Of a stretch of 64,000 bases of DNA, positions 10,000 to 22,840 are shown in pieces. Source of the DNA: Bugulina stolonifera (lineage: Eukaryota; Bryozoa; Gymnolaemata; Cheilostomatida; Bugulidae); NCBI GenBank assembly GCA_935421135.1, contig OW285196.1, positions 14,629,001 through 14,693,000 of the forward strand, given 5' to 3'. Position numbers and translations under genes: made by a program. The notes beneath the pieces are model-generated. The model was not told where the DNA came from and searched no databases. It saw only the letters and a program-made list of their open reading frames with translations. Numbering within the stretch: position 1 is the first letter of the stretch; each line of letters starts with the position of its first letter.

Positions 10000-11830
10000 A
10001 TTGTGTTATTCACTAACTGCTTATTGCCTGCTTATTGCCCAGAGGTATTAGTCATACACCTGTAGTTTGCTATCTTAGACACATCAACATTAATTCCATA
10101 AAATCGGTTGAAGCATACACACCTTCATCTCCCACAGAGCTAGACATTGCAGGGAACTGCAACAGAAATGTGACACAACAAAAGGGGGAAGATATATGAC
10201 TAGGCCTTTAGTTCTAGTAGGAGCATCTTGATGTGATATTTGTAGTACAGTGTTCAGACTACATCATGCTAGAATGTTGGTTGATCTATTGGTAGAATAA
10301 GTGCTCACTATAATAATAGCCACACAAAACTTTATGATTAGCCAATTCTACTTGATTAACAATACCAGGCCTTAGGTTAACCTACATAATTATGTACATG
10401 TATTGCAAAATTAAAGTAGCATACAATGTACATGCACAAGTGTACCTACCTTGTACCTACATGTATTATTATTACTACATGTAGTATAACTAGGTATACT
10501 ATTTACTGGTAGACTAGATGTGTATCACATACCTACTAAACAGCTACATGTCCATGTAGTTGACCTTGTTAACCTATCCACCCTTATACATAGTACAGCA
10601 CTATTTAAGTTGGTCATCATTTTGTTAGATATTACTGAAAGTACGAGATAGAGCATGCAGGAGTTTAGTGTGGTGAGAGATTTTTATTGCCAAGCATAGC
10701 TGTGGCAATATTAAACTGATGGACTTGTATTGGAGTCACCATAATCTTTCTGTTGGCCTGTTAGGCTGAAGTAACAACTTATACACATACATGTTTGCTG
10801 GTGGTAGACAACATCAAATATTTGACTGGTTTTCCAGCCTCAATTTGAGACTTACAGTTTTGTTTTGGTGCTGATACTATTTCTTCTCCCACACATGAGC
10901 CAAAAATGAAATTTTTCAAAGTTTATTGTCTTTACTCACACTAAATCTTTGAGTGAAATATTGTTCTGTGTTGGCTCTGTGCTTGACTTAGTTAAGGCCA
11001 CAAATTAAATATTTGACTATTTTACCAATGACTTTTGATTATCTTACACATACCTTTGATGAAAAATGCAAATTAATAAATGTATAATGGATTGCGGAAT
11101 TGCTAAAATAGAGTTACTCATGGAAAAAAGTGGATGCCTACATTATTATCACCATATTGAACTCTGATAATAATATTCGTTAGCCATAGCCACTCATGCA
11201 GTAATCAGAAAATACTACATAGTACTTTCTTTGTGCACACTTTTCTGACCATGTTAATGACACTTCAGTAGAACTTCTCTGTCCCTCTGAGTGTGCAATT
11301 TATTCACTAATTTATAAAACAATTCTGAACCATATTCGTAAATTATATCAAACAGGACGATCACTATTTCTTGCTGATAATGATGATGCTATTAAAAATT
11401 GTGGTGATCGCTTATCCATATACTGTAAACTGCAAATCTTGTATGTAATTATAAATATTATACATGTACATCTACGTGTACATCCATCATAATTGTGTAA
11501 ATTGTTTGCAACTTACACAATTATGTAGGCGGTTAGTTTAGTATGATAAATACATGTAGGCTATAAACCTGTTTGTGTTTGAACCTACGCACCTACTGCA
11601 GATAATTTGTCAGAATGCCCCATTTTCAGATATATCACTGCTTAATTAAATTAATGCTAAGATGGTACCAACATCACATGGAAGTCATACGTTACGTAGC
11701 GATGGATCTCATAAAATATTATGGCATTCCAAATTGAAATTTCTATTTAATTGCATGATTACTTCCTTTAGACCTAAGACTAAGCACACTCCTTGACGGA
11801 AATTGTGGAAGTTGTGGCAAAATCGCCCAT
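10000..11830. other. Intergenic region upstream of the Gly/Arg gene
   Basis: No gene is visible. It has several tacatgta palindromes and a small hairpin (attgcca / tggcaat, about 10,687-10,712). The unit 2 counterpart is 24,040-25,800 with many small indels. Confidence 0.6.
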
Positions 11831-11838
11831 CAGTGGCA

Positions 11839-11919
11839 TATATATATAAAGCTGAAGGTCTCAAAGGTCGGGCATTAGTCCTATATTAAAAGGAAGGAAA
11901 TCACTTGTGCTGAAGGCAA
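11839..11919 (+). promoter_or_regulatory. TATA box and non-coding exon 1 of the Gly/Arg gene (unit 1)
   Basis: tatatataaa lies at 11,841-11,850, with a likely start about 30 bases on (near the 'cattagtc' word). A conserved leader follows and ends at 11,919 before the donor GTAAGT. Unit 2 keeps the TATA, leader and donor, although flanking intron sequence has diverged more. Confidence 0.65.
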
Positions 11920-12334
11920 GTAAGTACAAAAAATACAGTGTAGATTAAAGCTGACATCGTATAAAACTAGTAGATGGTGTAAATAACTGTCCACACCCAA
12001 ATTTTATTAATTCATAACAATTTCCTTATATAGTTGAATATCAATTATGTGAATGTTCTCTCCAAATACATTGTCAAGATAAATTTACCAATTCAATAGC
12101 AGCTTAATTCTGTCGAGATGTGCATTGTACATGTAGATACAGTAATTGTAACAAAGGCAACCTTTGCTGTCTGATCATTTATATCCATATCGAATGTATC
12201 AGGAGGACTCATTATGCAAAACATACTTGGGGAAAAACCAGTAAATATTGCACTATTGATAGTGGCAACTATAGCTGACTGCTAAATTAAACCGCTGTAA
12301 TTGAATACCCTTCACAGAATAAGTGTGCTGCAAC

Positions 12335-13111
12335 ATGAAGGTCCAGCTGATACTACTCCTTTTGGTCTGCATTATGCTTGTGTTTGGAATGGCTCAAGGA
12401 CCAGGTAGAGGACTAGGCAGAAGACGTGGTGGACCAGGTAGAGGACGTGGTGGATCAGGCAGAAGACTCGGCGGGCCAGGCAGAAGGCGTGGCAGAGGAC
12501 GAGGTAGAGGAGGCCGTAGACCTGGACCAAATTCTCCCTTAGGCCGTACGTAGTTTATTTGACATAGATGTACATTAATTTGTTTATGATAGTTTCGTCT
12601 GACTGCTTTCTATCCAAATTTAGTCATGAGGAAACACTCTCTATCTTCCGACAAATTAATTTGTGCTCGTCATGCAGATTATGCAAGTAATCTAATTAAA
12701 CATGTTATCAACGATCTTATAAACGATGTAATTATTATAATTTACATAAATTCAAAATTAATCAGATCAGTTGAAAGGTGTGATGCGGCCTCAATTTGTT
12801 GCATTTTGGTGATGTTCATGTTGCCATGCAAAGAGACGTGTACAACATAGCATAAACGCATAATGTTTTGATGCCGAAAATTTGATAGATTTACCTGTTG
12901 GATTAGCTTTTGCTCCCATAAATGCATCACTTCATTCCCCATTATTTAGCTTTTATGCCGTGTTTAAATTTGCTGCGTAATAGGGTATACACAATAACAA
13001 TGAATTCCATGACACCATCCTTACTTTGTAGAATGTTTGCAACAGTGCAGGATGCAGTGTCTATCCACCACAACAACAACTGTTGTACCAGGCCCACTCG
13101 TTGGCCGCTAA
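12335..13111 (+). CDS. Secreted Gly/Arg-rich peptide with short Cys/Thr C-terminus (unit 1)
   Basis: Exon 2 opens after the acceptor TTCACAG (12,316-12,317). The ATG at 12,335 is preferred over an in-frame GTG at 12,323 because it directly begins a signal peptide (Lys-2, poly-Leu core, about 21 residues). Residues 22-70 are GRG/RGG-type repeats, very basic. The frame stops at 12,553 if unspliced. However, GTACGT at 12,546 is a phase-1 donor, and the acceptor CTTTGTAG before 13,032 joins in frame to an 80-base exon (13,032-13,111) coding Cys at 72, 76 and 80, five Thr (83-87) and a short Pro/Gly tail, 96 residues in total. The same join works in unit 2, where the donor is GTATGT. The phase-1 junction and Cys-then-Thr last exon match the minus-strand Cys-rich genes. 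AATAAA is at 13,301. The function is unknown; an antimicrobial or matrix role is possible. Confidence 0.68.
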
Positions 13112-13300
13112 GAGACCATACTCTATCACACTACTCTGTCTAGCTCTGTCTAGCTCTGTAGCATGGCACAACTGATTGATAGACTCTAATAATAATTGGC
13201 ATATACCTCACTTCCTGTATTTTCACACAACTAATCATTCTTGAATACTTGGTTACGTTACTTTATATACACTTCCTGTAATTATTGCTTGATGAGATGA

Positions 13301-13306
13301 AATAAA
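13301..13306 (+). terminator. Polyadenylation signal AATAAA
   Basis: AATAAA lies 190 bases after the stop of the spliced Gly/Arg gene and is conserved in unit 2. Confidence 0.55.
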
Positions 13307-13309
13307 GGA

Positions 13310-13924
13310 ATTATTATCAGCAAAGTTTACAGTTTAAATTATTAAAGTTAAGATTTAATTTCTGAATTTCTATATGCACATCCTTCTTCTCTCTGCTGCA
13401 TCAGATCTACAGGTTGTATAGGGTACATAGTACAATGTATACTAACAGTTGGCTGAAGTAATCACAGAACCCAACATTAGTCGATACATGTATTATGAGC
13501 TTGGATTCGCTGCCACAAATGCATGATCAAATGCATGTTGTTTACTGGGTGCAATTTGAGATTTAAGCAGCAATTGAGGCATGAGCTCTAGTAGTACTGA
13601 AGGTAACCCAATGTTATCAGTCTGCTAGCATCAAGCGAGAGTTGCCATTTTATTTTTATTGATATTGTTTTTCATTATCTTGACTGGCATTTCTCCATTA
13701 TATTGTCATAAATTCATATAGATTGATCAGGACCATGTTTTAGCTTCATAATTAGCATATACTATTTATATATGTACAATCATGTACATGTATACAGTAA
13801 TGTACATCTACATGTATATTTTATGAGTATCTTAGTTAATTACACAAATAGTCTCTCTGACTACACACCAGTGTTCCTGGCATAGTATGGTAAGTTTCAA
13901 GTTGATACCTAATGCATTATAACA
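13310..13924. other. Intergenic, end of unit 1
   Basis: No gene is seen. It is AT-rich with tacatgta words. It ends in the sequence 'gcattataacacc', which is the intact target site of the LTR found at the end of unit 2. Confidence 0.6.
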
Positions 13925-16290
13925 CCATACATGTAATGGAAGAGCAACTGAATGGTATTTTACAATCACAGGATTGGTAGAGCACACTAATTATCTAAAT
14001 AATGGTAGAGTCAGCATGGTGAGGCACGCATGAAATATCTGCTATTGTATTTATGTTAGTAGAATAAAATTGGACCAGTTAGTTTTCAAGTGTAAAACCA
14101 CTTAATATATTTATTTTGACATGCAATAATAATTTGGTACAGCACTAACTCAAAAGATGACAGACTAAAGCGGCTCTCTGGCTTTCCATTATTTATTTAT
14201 CACACAGTATTTGTATACAATAATTAACCTATATACAACACTATACAGCGTCTTCTCTCATAGCTAAGTTAGTTCCCACTCTTGGTGCCGTTAGACATTG
14301 ATGTATTACAGTATTTGTGCAAACATGTTAATCGTGTCTGAGTTACTAGCAAACAATATCAAACAGATTCCCATTTAATGTCGTGTATTCTGTGCAAGAT
14401 TCTGATTGGCCAATACATCACTTTTTATTCAAATTAACTCTGTAATAAAACAACTCCTCGCCGTGCAGTTTTGCAGTTTCGAAGTTAGTAGGTAGCTCTG
14501 GGCTACAATTTGTGAGTTGCCTGCTCTTTAAAGCTGTGTGATGGTGAAGCAAATGTGTTAGACCAAACGTAAAACTAATGTAACATAATAATATATATTT
14601 CGTAGAGAATTGACACCCTATTATAATATGGTGAATTTGACCACTAGAAACTATATAACCCTGTGATACTTAAATGTTGTCCGGTTAACTTTTTATGAAA
14701 TTGTATAAATAAATTAGTGGGAGTTAATCACGTTATGTAATGGACAGGAGCAGCATGCTGTGGAGTTGTCTCCCTTATACATGTAAAGCAGTACTGCTAG
14801 TACTAGTATGATGTAATTCGTATTGTTTCAATAGCGTTGTAAAGTTGTGCTCTCATGGGGAAAATTTGCAGAAGGAAGGACAACTCCTGCTCAATGTGTC
14901 ATTATTCTTCAAGCCACAAAATAATGGTATCGCTGCATGTAAAGCAAACAATCCATGACAGTCTAATGTAAACATTCATTGCCTAAATAATGAGTTTGAT
15001 AAAAATGTATAAACGCTATTTCGCTCAGTTAGAAGAAGTCTTTTTTGTGATCAGGATTTTGTGTAGTTGCTGATAGCGTGTTGGTCACAGACAAATACAT
15101 GAAATAACATTTTGTTCCAAACATGGCCAGTTCCTGTGGTGAATTTCTATACAATGTGACTCAGATAATAAAAGTACATCATTTACTTACCTGTAGCTAC
15201 ATTGTATGCTTGATGTAAGTATTACAGATAAAAGTATATCACAGCCACACAAACACGAATGCAACTTATCCCAAAAACACTACTCCAACAGTCTACTAAT
15301 TTTTTAACAATGTTTTATTCATTATAGACTATCTAACCTGCTCTGCCCAATAGGCCAACATTATTATACTACATGTACTTGTGAGTGGAGTATTACCTTT
15401 CAACATGTATGTCTCTCAGTGAAACATGCAGAACTGACATTACAAATATAATTATGCACCTTTGAGTCATTGAAGATCTCAATGTAACAAGTATGAGCTA
15501 ATAAGTAGGCTCTACTAGACAGTTAAAAGCATATAATTGCTAATCTACGTGTACATGTGCACACTATAACAACCGTTTATACAATGATACCATCTACATG
15601 ATGTACAATAGAAAGCCGGTTATTTGGTAAGTTGATGATGATATTCTAGTACATGGTTTCTGTCAATAACACCCACTCTGAGGTATGACAACTTCTTCAA
15701 TAGTCTGTATGCCTATATGTATAATGACCAACCAACATTAGGGTAACCCCCCTCACTAATAGCTTCAATTATGACACTATATAGTAATTGATAACAGTAA
15801 CGACAGTCTATTTGTGCGTTCATTTCAGCGTAGAGATGTTTTAGAAAACTATTGTGAGTGCTTGTTCATGCGGGTGAGCTGATTTCAATAAGTATCTATC
15901 ATACAGATATAATGAAATTTATAAAACTGATAGCTAAAGATTTAACGACCAGATAATAAAATCATTCAAACCAATCGGCGATAAACGAAAAATATAATAT
16001 CTCAGAGTAAGCTGTCTAACCTACATTGTATGTGTACATTGTACATTGTACATTGTATAATTCCACTTCAGTGAACACAGTACAGAATTTCTTAACTTTT
16101 CAACTCCCTAACCCCTGAGTAATTGACCATTTTTAAACTGCACCTTTTTTTGCCAATAAGGAATTACTTGTACGATGTACGTGTACATGCATTTAACTTC
16201 TAGGTTATTTTTCACCGATTCAGTACTCTTGCTATTATGCAGAATGCTTTGAGCAGAATTTCAAATTCAAACTGGCAATATTTAAAGAAA
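13925..16290. other. Block A of unit 2
   Basis: Counterpart of 1-2,340. No convincing gene. It contains a roughly 40-base segment near 15,705-15,747 (reading 'gcctatatgtataatgaccaaccaac') that unit 1 lacks but that has a relative near 60,080-60,125. This suggests unit 1 lost it. Confidence 0.55.
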
Positions 16291-16638
16291 GGTTTTTATT
16301 AAATGCTATGAGAGAACGAAACATTCTTTTTAATTATTAACATCAGGGTATCGCACCTTGAATGGCAATTCTCTTACTTTAATTAAAATTTTATGGAATG
16401 CTGGAAATAGAGAACAATTCAGCAGTAACTAAACTACATTGTATGAATAAAATTTATTATTTACTTTGTTTCTCATAGATGCATGTACATGTATATTATA
16501 TTGTGTTATGCCAACTGACTTAATAAATTTGAAATTAATAACAATCAAGTTTTGAAACATCAAATGGATGCAGTATCATGCGGGGCTGCTTGAGTTGTTC
16601 AGTAAATAATATATTCACTTAGAAAGAAAGAGTCAGGT

Positions 16639-17812
16639 TTATTGGGCGGGTGAAGGTGCAGGTTTAGGTGCAGGTCTAGGTGGGCCTTGAGGTGCACGTT
16701 GAGGTGGGCGGTGAGGTGTGGGCGGAGGTATGGGAGTTGTCGTAGTCGTTGTAGTTGTAGTTCTTGTAGCTGTAGCTGTAGCTGTTGTAGTTGTAGTGCC
16801 TCGACATAGATCTGTACACTTCGATCTGTTATCAATTCTACACCGTTCATCAGGTTGCTGTCCGCATTCTTCCATGATGCAATCAGGCACACAATCTGCA
16901 AAACATTGAGAAAAATAATATTTAAACTATTCAAACCACAAATACAGCTAAGTACAATTTATAATGTAATTTTATATGAATATTTCAACTTTGTCAGTAA
17001 AAATGAAAAATATAACATGCAAACACGTTTTTAGAGTAAAACATCCACTGTCCAATCAGAAGTGGATTGTTCTGCAGGGGATGGCAATTAGAAAACTCCT
17101 TTCACATTTCCAATAATTAATGTAAACCTGTGCATAAATGGGATATAAAAATTAGTAATTAGTGTTTTACGATCAGATAAACAATAGGTTTTATTATCCG
17201 ATTACTGCGCACAATTTTGCTTTGGCTACGAGCGTTGTTATTGGACATGTGAAAGGAGGTTTCTATACTGCAGAATATTACTGTGACATCACAATGTATA
17301 TTTTTCACAATAAACTGCTCCAAAAACGTGTTTGCAGGTTGTATCATTTTTTTTAGTGGCAAATTTGAAAGGTTTGTATCAAATTATTGTATAATTATTG
17401 TATTTACCTTTATCCGTGGCATGGATAGTTTGAATAATTTGGGTAAAAACTATTAAACCTTCCTTTATGATGGTCAAATAGACTAAGTGAAAACATGGAC
17501 ACACCTTCTTGTATCCTAAATCCTTAAATTTGGAATAAACCTTGCTAGCAGATTTGTTCTCCTTTCTGAGTAATTTTAAAAGTAGTATATCGTAGGATGA
17601 TTATATTATTTGATGTAGAGATATGATTTGGGTGGTATTTAATGTCAAACAAGTCACTACTACACAAAGTCATGGTGAAGTTGGTTCATAATTTTAAGGA
17701 TATTTCCATCTGGTCCACCACCACCTCGCTCACCAGGGTCACTCTGTCCCATTACTGTCCCAAATAACACGAGACCGCAGACAAGCAGAGCCACAAATGC
17801 TGAGATCTTCAT
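16639..17812 (-). CDS. Secreted Cys-rich peptide precursor with Thr/Pro-rich tail (unit 2)
   Basis: This is the second copy of the 2.7-kb gene, with the same structure. The coding part of exon 2 is 17,734-17,812 (signal peptide, acceptor TTTTAG 17 bases before the ATG, phase-1 donor GTGAGC). Exon 3 is 16,639-16,895 (acceptor TGCAG), also 111 residues. All six Cys and their spacing are kept, as are the Thr run and Pro-rich tail; a few residues in the Thr/Ala and tail regions differ. The unspliced read-through beyond the donor differs between the copies (69 codons in unit 1, a stop after 51 in unit 2), while the spliced product keeps its exact length, which supports the spliced model. Confidence 0.72.
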
Positions 17813-18054
17813 ACTTTCTTAGAATTTATCTAAAATATGTGACATAGTTCTCTCGCTTACATACATGTGAAATAAGTAAATACATGTACATGTATAATAA
17901 TTATATGTACATGTACGAGTTGATGCATATATTACGCATGCGTAGACTACTCATGCACCTTCCTTAGCGTGAAGAACACTTTAATTTGTTAACTGAAACT
18001 GTAATATTCACCCATGGAGCTCCACAACAATTGTCACATTTTTGCACAACAGAC

Positions 18055-18275
18055 TATAGAGTTATTACACCATTCTACATGCATAAACATATAAATGTTC
18101 TATAGAGTTACTACACCATTCTACATGCATACACATATAAATGTTCTATAGAGTTATTACACCATTCTACATGCATAAAAATATAAATGTTCTATAGAGT
18201 TAATACACCATTCTACATGCATAAACATAAATGTTCTATAGAGTTAATACACCATTCTACATGCATAAACATATA
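18055..18275. repeat. 46-bp tandem array (unit 2, uninterrupted)
   Basis: About five copies of the 46-bp unit seen at 4,085. The lack of an insertion documents the empty site of the unit 1 MITE. Confidence 0.9.
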
Positions 18276-18419
18276 AACGCTCTGTCAAATTACCTGTCCA
18301 GTAAGATATTAACCTAAGGTTGTTTGAACTCAATTGTTTGCTGTGTAAAAATACCTGTATGAAAGTAAGTGACTTTGAAAAAGCACTCAACACTTGCAAA
18401 AAACACCTACTTGACTCAC

Positions 18420-18560
18420 CCTTGTCACTATTGTAATGCAGATATTAGTATATTCTTACAGAAGGAACAGTGAGTTACTGTTTAGTAGTATCTTCCTTTT
18501 ATATACCTGAGTTAGGTGAGTTTTATATCATCATGTGATCTATGAGCGTCACCAGCACTA
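18420..18560 (-). promoter_or_regulatory. TATA promoter and non-coding exon 1 (unit 2 Cys gene)
   Basis: TATATAAAAG on the minus strand (18,505-18,496) is followed by a leader ending at 18,420 before the donor GTGAGT. It has the same organisation as at 5,013-5,150. Confidence 0.6.
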
Positions 18561-20880
18561 TCTAAGAATAGATAATTCTTCTAATGGATGGCACTAATTG
18601 ACTAACAGGTGGTAGCTCATTTATCACATGAACCATGCCTCACAGTAGTCATAATCCTGTAAAAATATTTCAAACCTGAACTACATAGTATAATTATAAT
18701 TATTGTTCTACTTGGAGATTCGGTTCACTTAATACATGACGTTTTAGTGGATTAGTTGATCTACTCTAAACTGACTCGTGAGAGAATGCACTAAAATAAG
18801 ACACGTACAATCATGTACATCATCCCTTTAAAGGATAAAGCTGAGTGTAGGTAATAACTTATGAAAATACAGTTTTGTTTGTATACATTTCAAACAGTAC
18901 TCTAACTACATGTGAATACAGTTATTGGTTTAAGGTAGTCAAAGCAAAGTACATGCAAGTACCTGTATTCAATGAACATCGCCACAGCGAGTATTTGGCT
19001 TGATAGTGACTTTGGGCTCAATATTTCTATGCAACGCTTTTTAATGTTGGTGTTGGGCTAGGTAGGTTGCTCTCATTTTACCACCAGTAGACCACACAAA
19101 TTTCAAACCAAGCCAGTAGCTGACTGATCACCTCAAGGATTGTAGTGTAAACTGTTTTATATTATACATGTACTTATTGCCAGTTATCGGCTTATTATTG
19201 GGATTGCACAGTCTGCATAATGGTGCTGCTACTTCCTCAATACATCATTTCCTTTATGTTGTTGGTATTGCTTCACCATGTGCCACCATCACTGTCCCTG
19301 TGCCACTGCAGATGTTTCACATAAATCAATGCTAGTTATCCCCCTGTATATAATCTTCTTATTTCCTGTTACTCGCCAATGATAGTACTGACCATACAAT
19401 ACCTCACTGTCTAGCCTTCTACCCTCTGCTTTTTTGTAGTATTTCTATTTTGCTATTGATTCTTGTAGTCTACAACCCCCCTCCTCCCTCACATAGCCAA
19501 TATCAGTATTAACATAATGCACAATGTATCTTTTCCGTATTTTCTACTGATGTCACTCCTGTTCCATGCTCATCTCTGGGTAAATACCAATAATAGTGAT
19601 TGATACATATTAGCCTGGGGGTTGAAAGATCTTATTCATAATAATTGTATTTCTTGTCATATACAAAATTTCAGCTTCTGATGTTTTACAAATTCTCCCC
19701 AACCTAAAATGTACAATATACATAAGTTTTTCTCTGAATATTTTTCTCTTGGCTTCCGCTGTATTACCACTATTGAATGTGAATATCAGTATTAATTTTA
19801 CTCAGCCCACCATTATATCATCTCAGTTTTTTTATCTTTTAATATCACAAGATTCCAACACTCTACGATCCGTCACCATCTTTTTGTTAGGCGGGAATTT
19901 CCTGCAACCCTCTCCATCGTGCGTCTTTTTGTAGTCAGCTTGGCACTATCAATAGTTATTATTACATTCTATCAAGGGCAAAGTTAGGGGTCTCGCCCTG
20001 CTACGGCGGACCCTTCATATCCAAAAAAACTAAATTTCCATCCTGTCTTACTATCATGTCATTGCTATTGCTTTGCCTACGTGCTTACCTGTAAATTTAT
20101 ATTATGGCAACACCAAACTTCTTTTTCCCAAATAATCATGATGAGTGTGCAGTTCTATGCATTGAAGATCACAAGATAACAACTGAGTTAGTATTTAAAA
20201 CACCAAGAATCTGTCTTGCAACAGCGCGTCTTACTAAATTCCGGACATTGGTATATTGTTTTACATTTTTATCTAGATAACAATGATAGGCAATTCTTGA
20301 CTTGAACAATATACCACCTAGCGCTGTACTAAATAATTAATCATTAAGACGGGTTTCTGGTTTATATATTATGTCAGTGTTGGCACAAATGGATGAAGCT
20401 CAGATGCCGCCATGTGGAAAGACTCTGATTTACAGAGGAGGTTAGAGAATGGAAGCATTGGTGTACCTCACTAACACCACTCCCTCTCACGGCTGATGAA
20501 GTGCCTTATCACTTTATTGAAGTTGAGGCTTTTCCTCTCAAGTTAAACCTAGTGAGGCCCTATTCCAGAGCAACACAGCAGTTACCTCATAATCGACTTG
20601 TCTACAACTATAGGTTTAGTCAAGTCAGAAGCATAGTTATAAGTATGTACACTGTATCTAAATAGATAGGAGGTATGTACATGTATCTAAATGCATCCTT
20701 TATATATACATGTAATCATTGTTCTTTTGCCATTCCGAGGGCATGCAATGAACAAAGTTATGTTTGTGCACTGTAGGAAGACAATTTCAAAAGTATCTTT
20801 GACAGAATAATTACATACATGTAATTATGCTACATGTATATCTAATAGTTACCCGATATATTATAGAGAATGTTTTTGGA
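18560..20880. other. Upstream region of the unit 2 Cys gene
   Basis: Apart from the decayed exon I see no gene. It is collinear with 5,150-7,500, including a version of the hairpin near 19,988. Confidence 0.55.
19289..19445 (-). pseudogene. Decayed exon of an unknown protein (unit 2)
   Basis: Counterpart of 5,902-6,075. The RAExxRLDxxxLxGQYY core is still open, ending at a TGA at 19,291-19,289, but the upstream part is shortened. No start or splice sites are evident. Confidence 0.4.
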
Positions 20881-20887
20881 ATACTAG

Positions 20888-21220
20888 CAGCAATGTGGAG
20901 AATGTTTCACAGACCAATCAACCTTAATCCTACTAAAGTTGACAGTCTGGTGCCTGCTTGCTGTCTTTCTTTTGTTGCTGTCGAGCCACTTGGCTATCTT
21001 ATTTAGCGGACCTCAGAGGTTTGAAACTTGTATGAGCGGCAGGAGCTGGGTTCTGAGTGGAAGAGCTCACCTTCCACAACAGGAGTGCATGGTCAGTGAC
21101 TACTACATTAACCTTCCACGCCAATGTGGTCACATACCCCGCCAGAATATGGCTTCTCTTTGTGAATCAGGGCAGAGGTGGATCTTTAAAGTACTACTGA
21201 AATCATGCCTTTTCATGTAG
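20888..21220 (+). other. Open frame with hydrophobic N-terminus (unit 2, doubtful exon)
   Basis: Counterpart of 7,502-7,804, open from just after the in-frame TAG at 20,885-20,887. Here the frame ends at 21,220 without reading into the SINE. It starts from a non-ATG context (TTG at 20,939). Four Cys are kept. Coding is not established. Confidence 0.25.
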
Positions 21221-22655
21221 CAATTATGTTATATAGGTTATTATTTTTTCATATATACCACAAAAATTCATATAACATAATCAGTTTGTCTGTTTTCTGC
21301 AAATGGAAAACACTGCAATCTCTCATTCTGCCATGTTGAATTACAAAGGATGTAAACTTTGTTTACTCTGTAACTGTGGAAACAAAATGGAAGTTGTTAC
21401 ATAACAAGGCCTAGCCAATTAAATTAGTGTGGTTAATTTAGCTGAAATTCCAGCATAGGTAGTGGGTGGGAATTAATGCCAGCAGTACCCAATGTCCTCA
21501 TCTAATCTGCTATTTCAAGTCTAGGCTTCAAACAGAAACTTGGATCTAGTGAATCGCTGGGTCTTTGGTAAAATTTTGCTTGTTACTACAGAGTACCTCA
21601 GTTCTGCCATGTGTTCTTGTTTTGTGTGCATTTACTTACTACAGCATTTGGCCCCAACTGATGTATGCCACACTTACACCACTCTCAATTGGCTTGAATA
21701 ACTGTTGCATTACTTCCTATCCCTCCAATGTAATATTTGTTTGTGTTAGAGTGCAGTATATTTTAATGTACAGTAATACAATGCATGCACGTTGTAATAC
21801 ACGTACATACTGATACTGTATTAGACCATAACGCATATAATATTATTATATACATGTAGTTATACTATATGGACGCTGTGTTTATAATTCAATGTAATAT
21901 AACATATTATAGTCTATCTAGTATATGCTACAAAATGTATATACTATATAGTATCTACTCTATATTTTCATGCAAGTACTACTGTATATCTGTACCTACA
22001 TGTACATCTGTACCTACATGTACATGATTTGCATTATTAAGTAATATGGTTGAACATATTTATAATCTCAAACAGGTCTGGATGTACATGTAGGTCTATG
22101 TAACAATTATTACATGCATATTATATTGCCACTTGTAATTTAAATATAAAAATTATTTAGCATGTATACATGTATTATACTAGCAATACCTGCAGAAGTA
22201 TTATATTACTACAACATAGCCATAGCCCTCAACAAGCTTTGATCAGCAACTAAAGGAATTTTGTCTCAATATCCTCACTCATAGCTTCCTTTGCTTGCCC
22301 TGCTTGTACTGCATTACTCAATGGCTGGTCATATTGTTGAGAAAACCATAGGATTACATAAGCCAAATAATTACAGAAAGCTCATAGCTGTGAGATTGTA
22401 GTGTAAGTATGGGGCACCTGGTAACTCCCCTACACAGGACTATAATTAGAGAGCCAAGCTATGGGCCTTCACACGTCATACAGGATGTGGGCAACACCCC
22501 TGTAACTTAGGACTTCCTTTTCCAGAACCCACTTTTTGTGATGATTTTATATGCTGGCATATCCCAGCCCAAATTATTTTCAGAGTTTTGATAAAGTGAA
22601 TATAGCAGCCTCAGGGCTTCAAGTTTAGATATACCAAACAAAATATTATCATTTC
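21190..22655. other. 1.46 kb present only in unit 2
   Basis: No gene is seen. It is AT-rich, with many tacatgta words around 21,850-22,170. Unit 1 joins the two flanks directly ('gatctttaa' to 'tgtgtctttgatg'). I see no clean target duplication, so a deletion in unit 1 is more likely than an insertion here. Confidence 0.6.
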
Positions 22656-22840
22656 GTGTGTCTTTGATGTAGACACTACACGGGACCTCCTGTATTGTTT
22701 ATATGCCCTGATCCGAACAGGCGCAGCTAGGGTGAAAGGCTTGCTGAAGGCCTTTGCCTGAATATGACACAGCTGGGGGTTTGAACTCACACCCTCTCGG
22801 TTTGTGTGTATGTATGCCACCAACTGTGCCACTCTGACCC
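22655..22840 (-). mobile_element. tRNA-derived SINE (unit 2 copy)
   Basis: A box GTGGCACAGTTGG at 22,832-22,820 and B box GAGTTCAAACCCC at 22,788-22,776 on the minus strand, with a body shared with 7,802-7,990. The 73-codon minus-strand open frame through it is a by-product of the element. Confidence 0.72.

Larger units (their letters stand above)
1..13924. repeat. Segmental duplication, unit 1
   Basis: This block is repeated head-to-tail as the next block. Position 1 aligns with 13,925, and the alignment continues line by line with only scattered differences and indels. It contains one minus-strand Cys-rich gene, one plus-strand Gly/Arg-rich gene, a 46-bp and a 30-bp tandem array, a tRNA-derived SINE, a hAT-like MITE (4,238-4,789) and a solo LTR (8,749-9,545). 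The last two are absent from unit 2 at the matching sites, so they inserted after the duplication or were lost precisely from the other copy. Confidence 0.95.

Noticed and set aside
9681..10016. 111-codon frame coding a Val/His/Leu ten-residue repeat
   Set aside because: It is a product of the 30-bp minisatellite; the unit 2 array is frame-broken.
12323..12334. GTG start four codons before the ATG of the Gly/Arg gene
   Set aside because: Nuclear genes rarely start at GTG, and the ATG directly begins a normal signal peptide.
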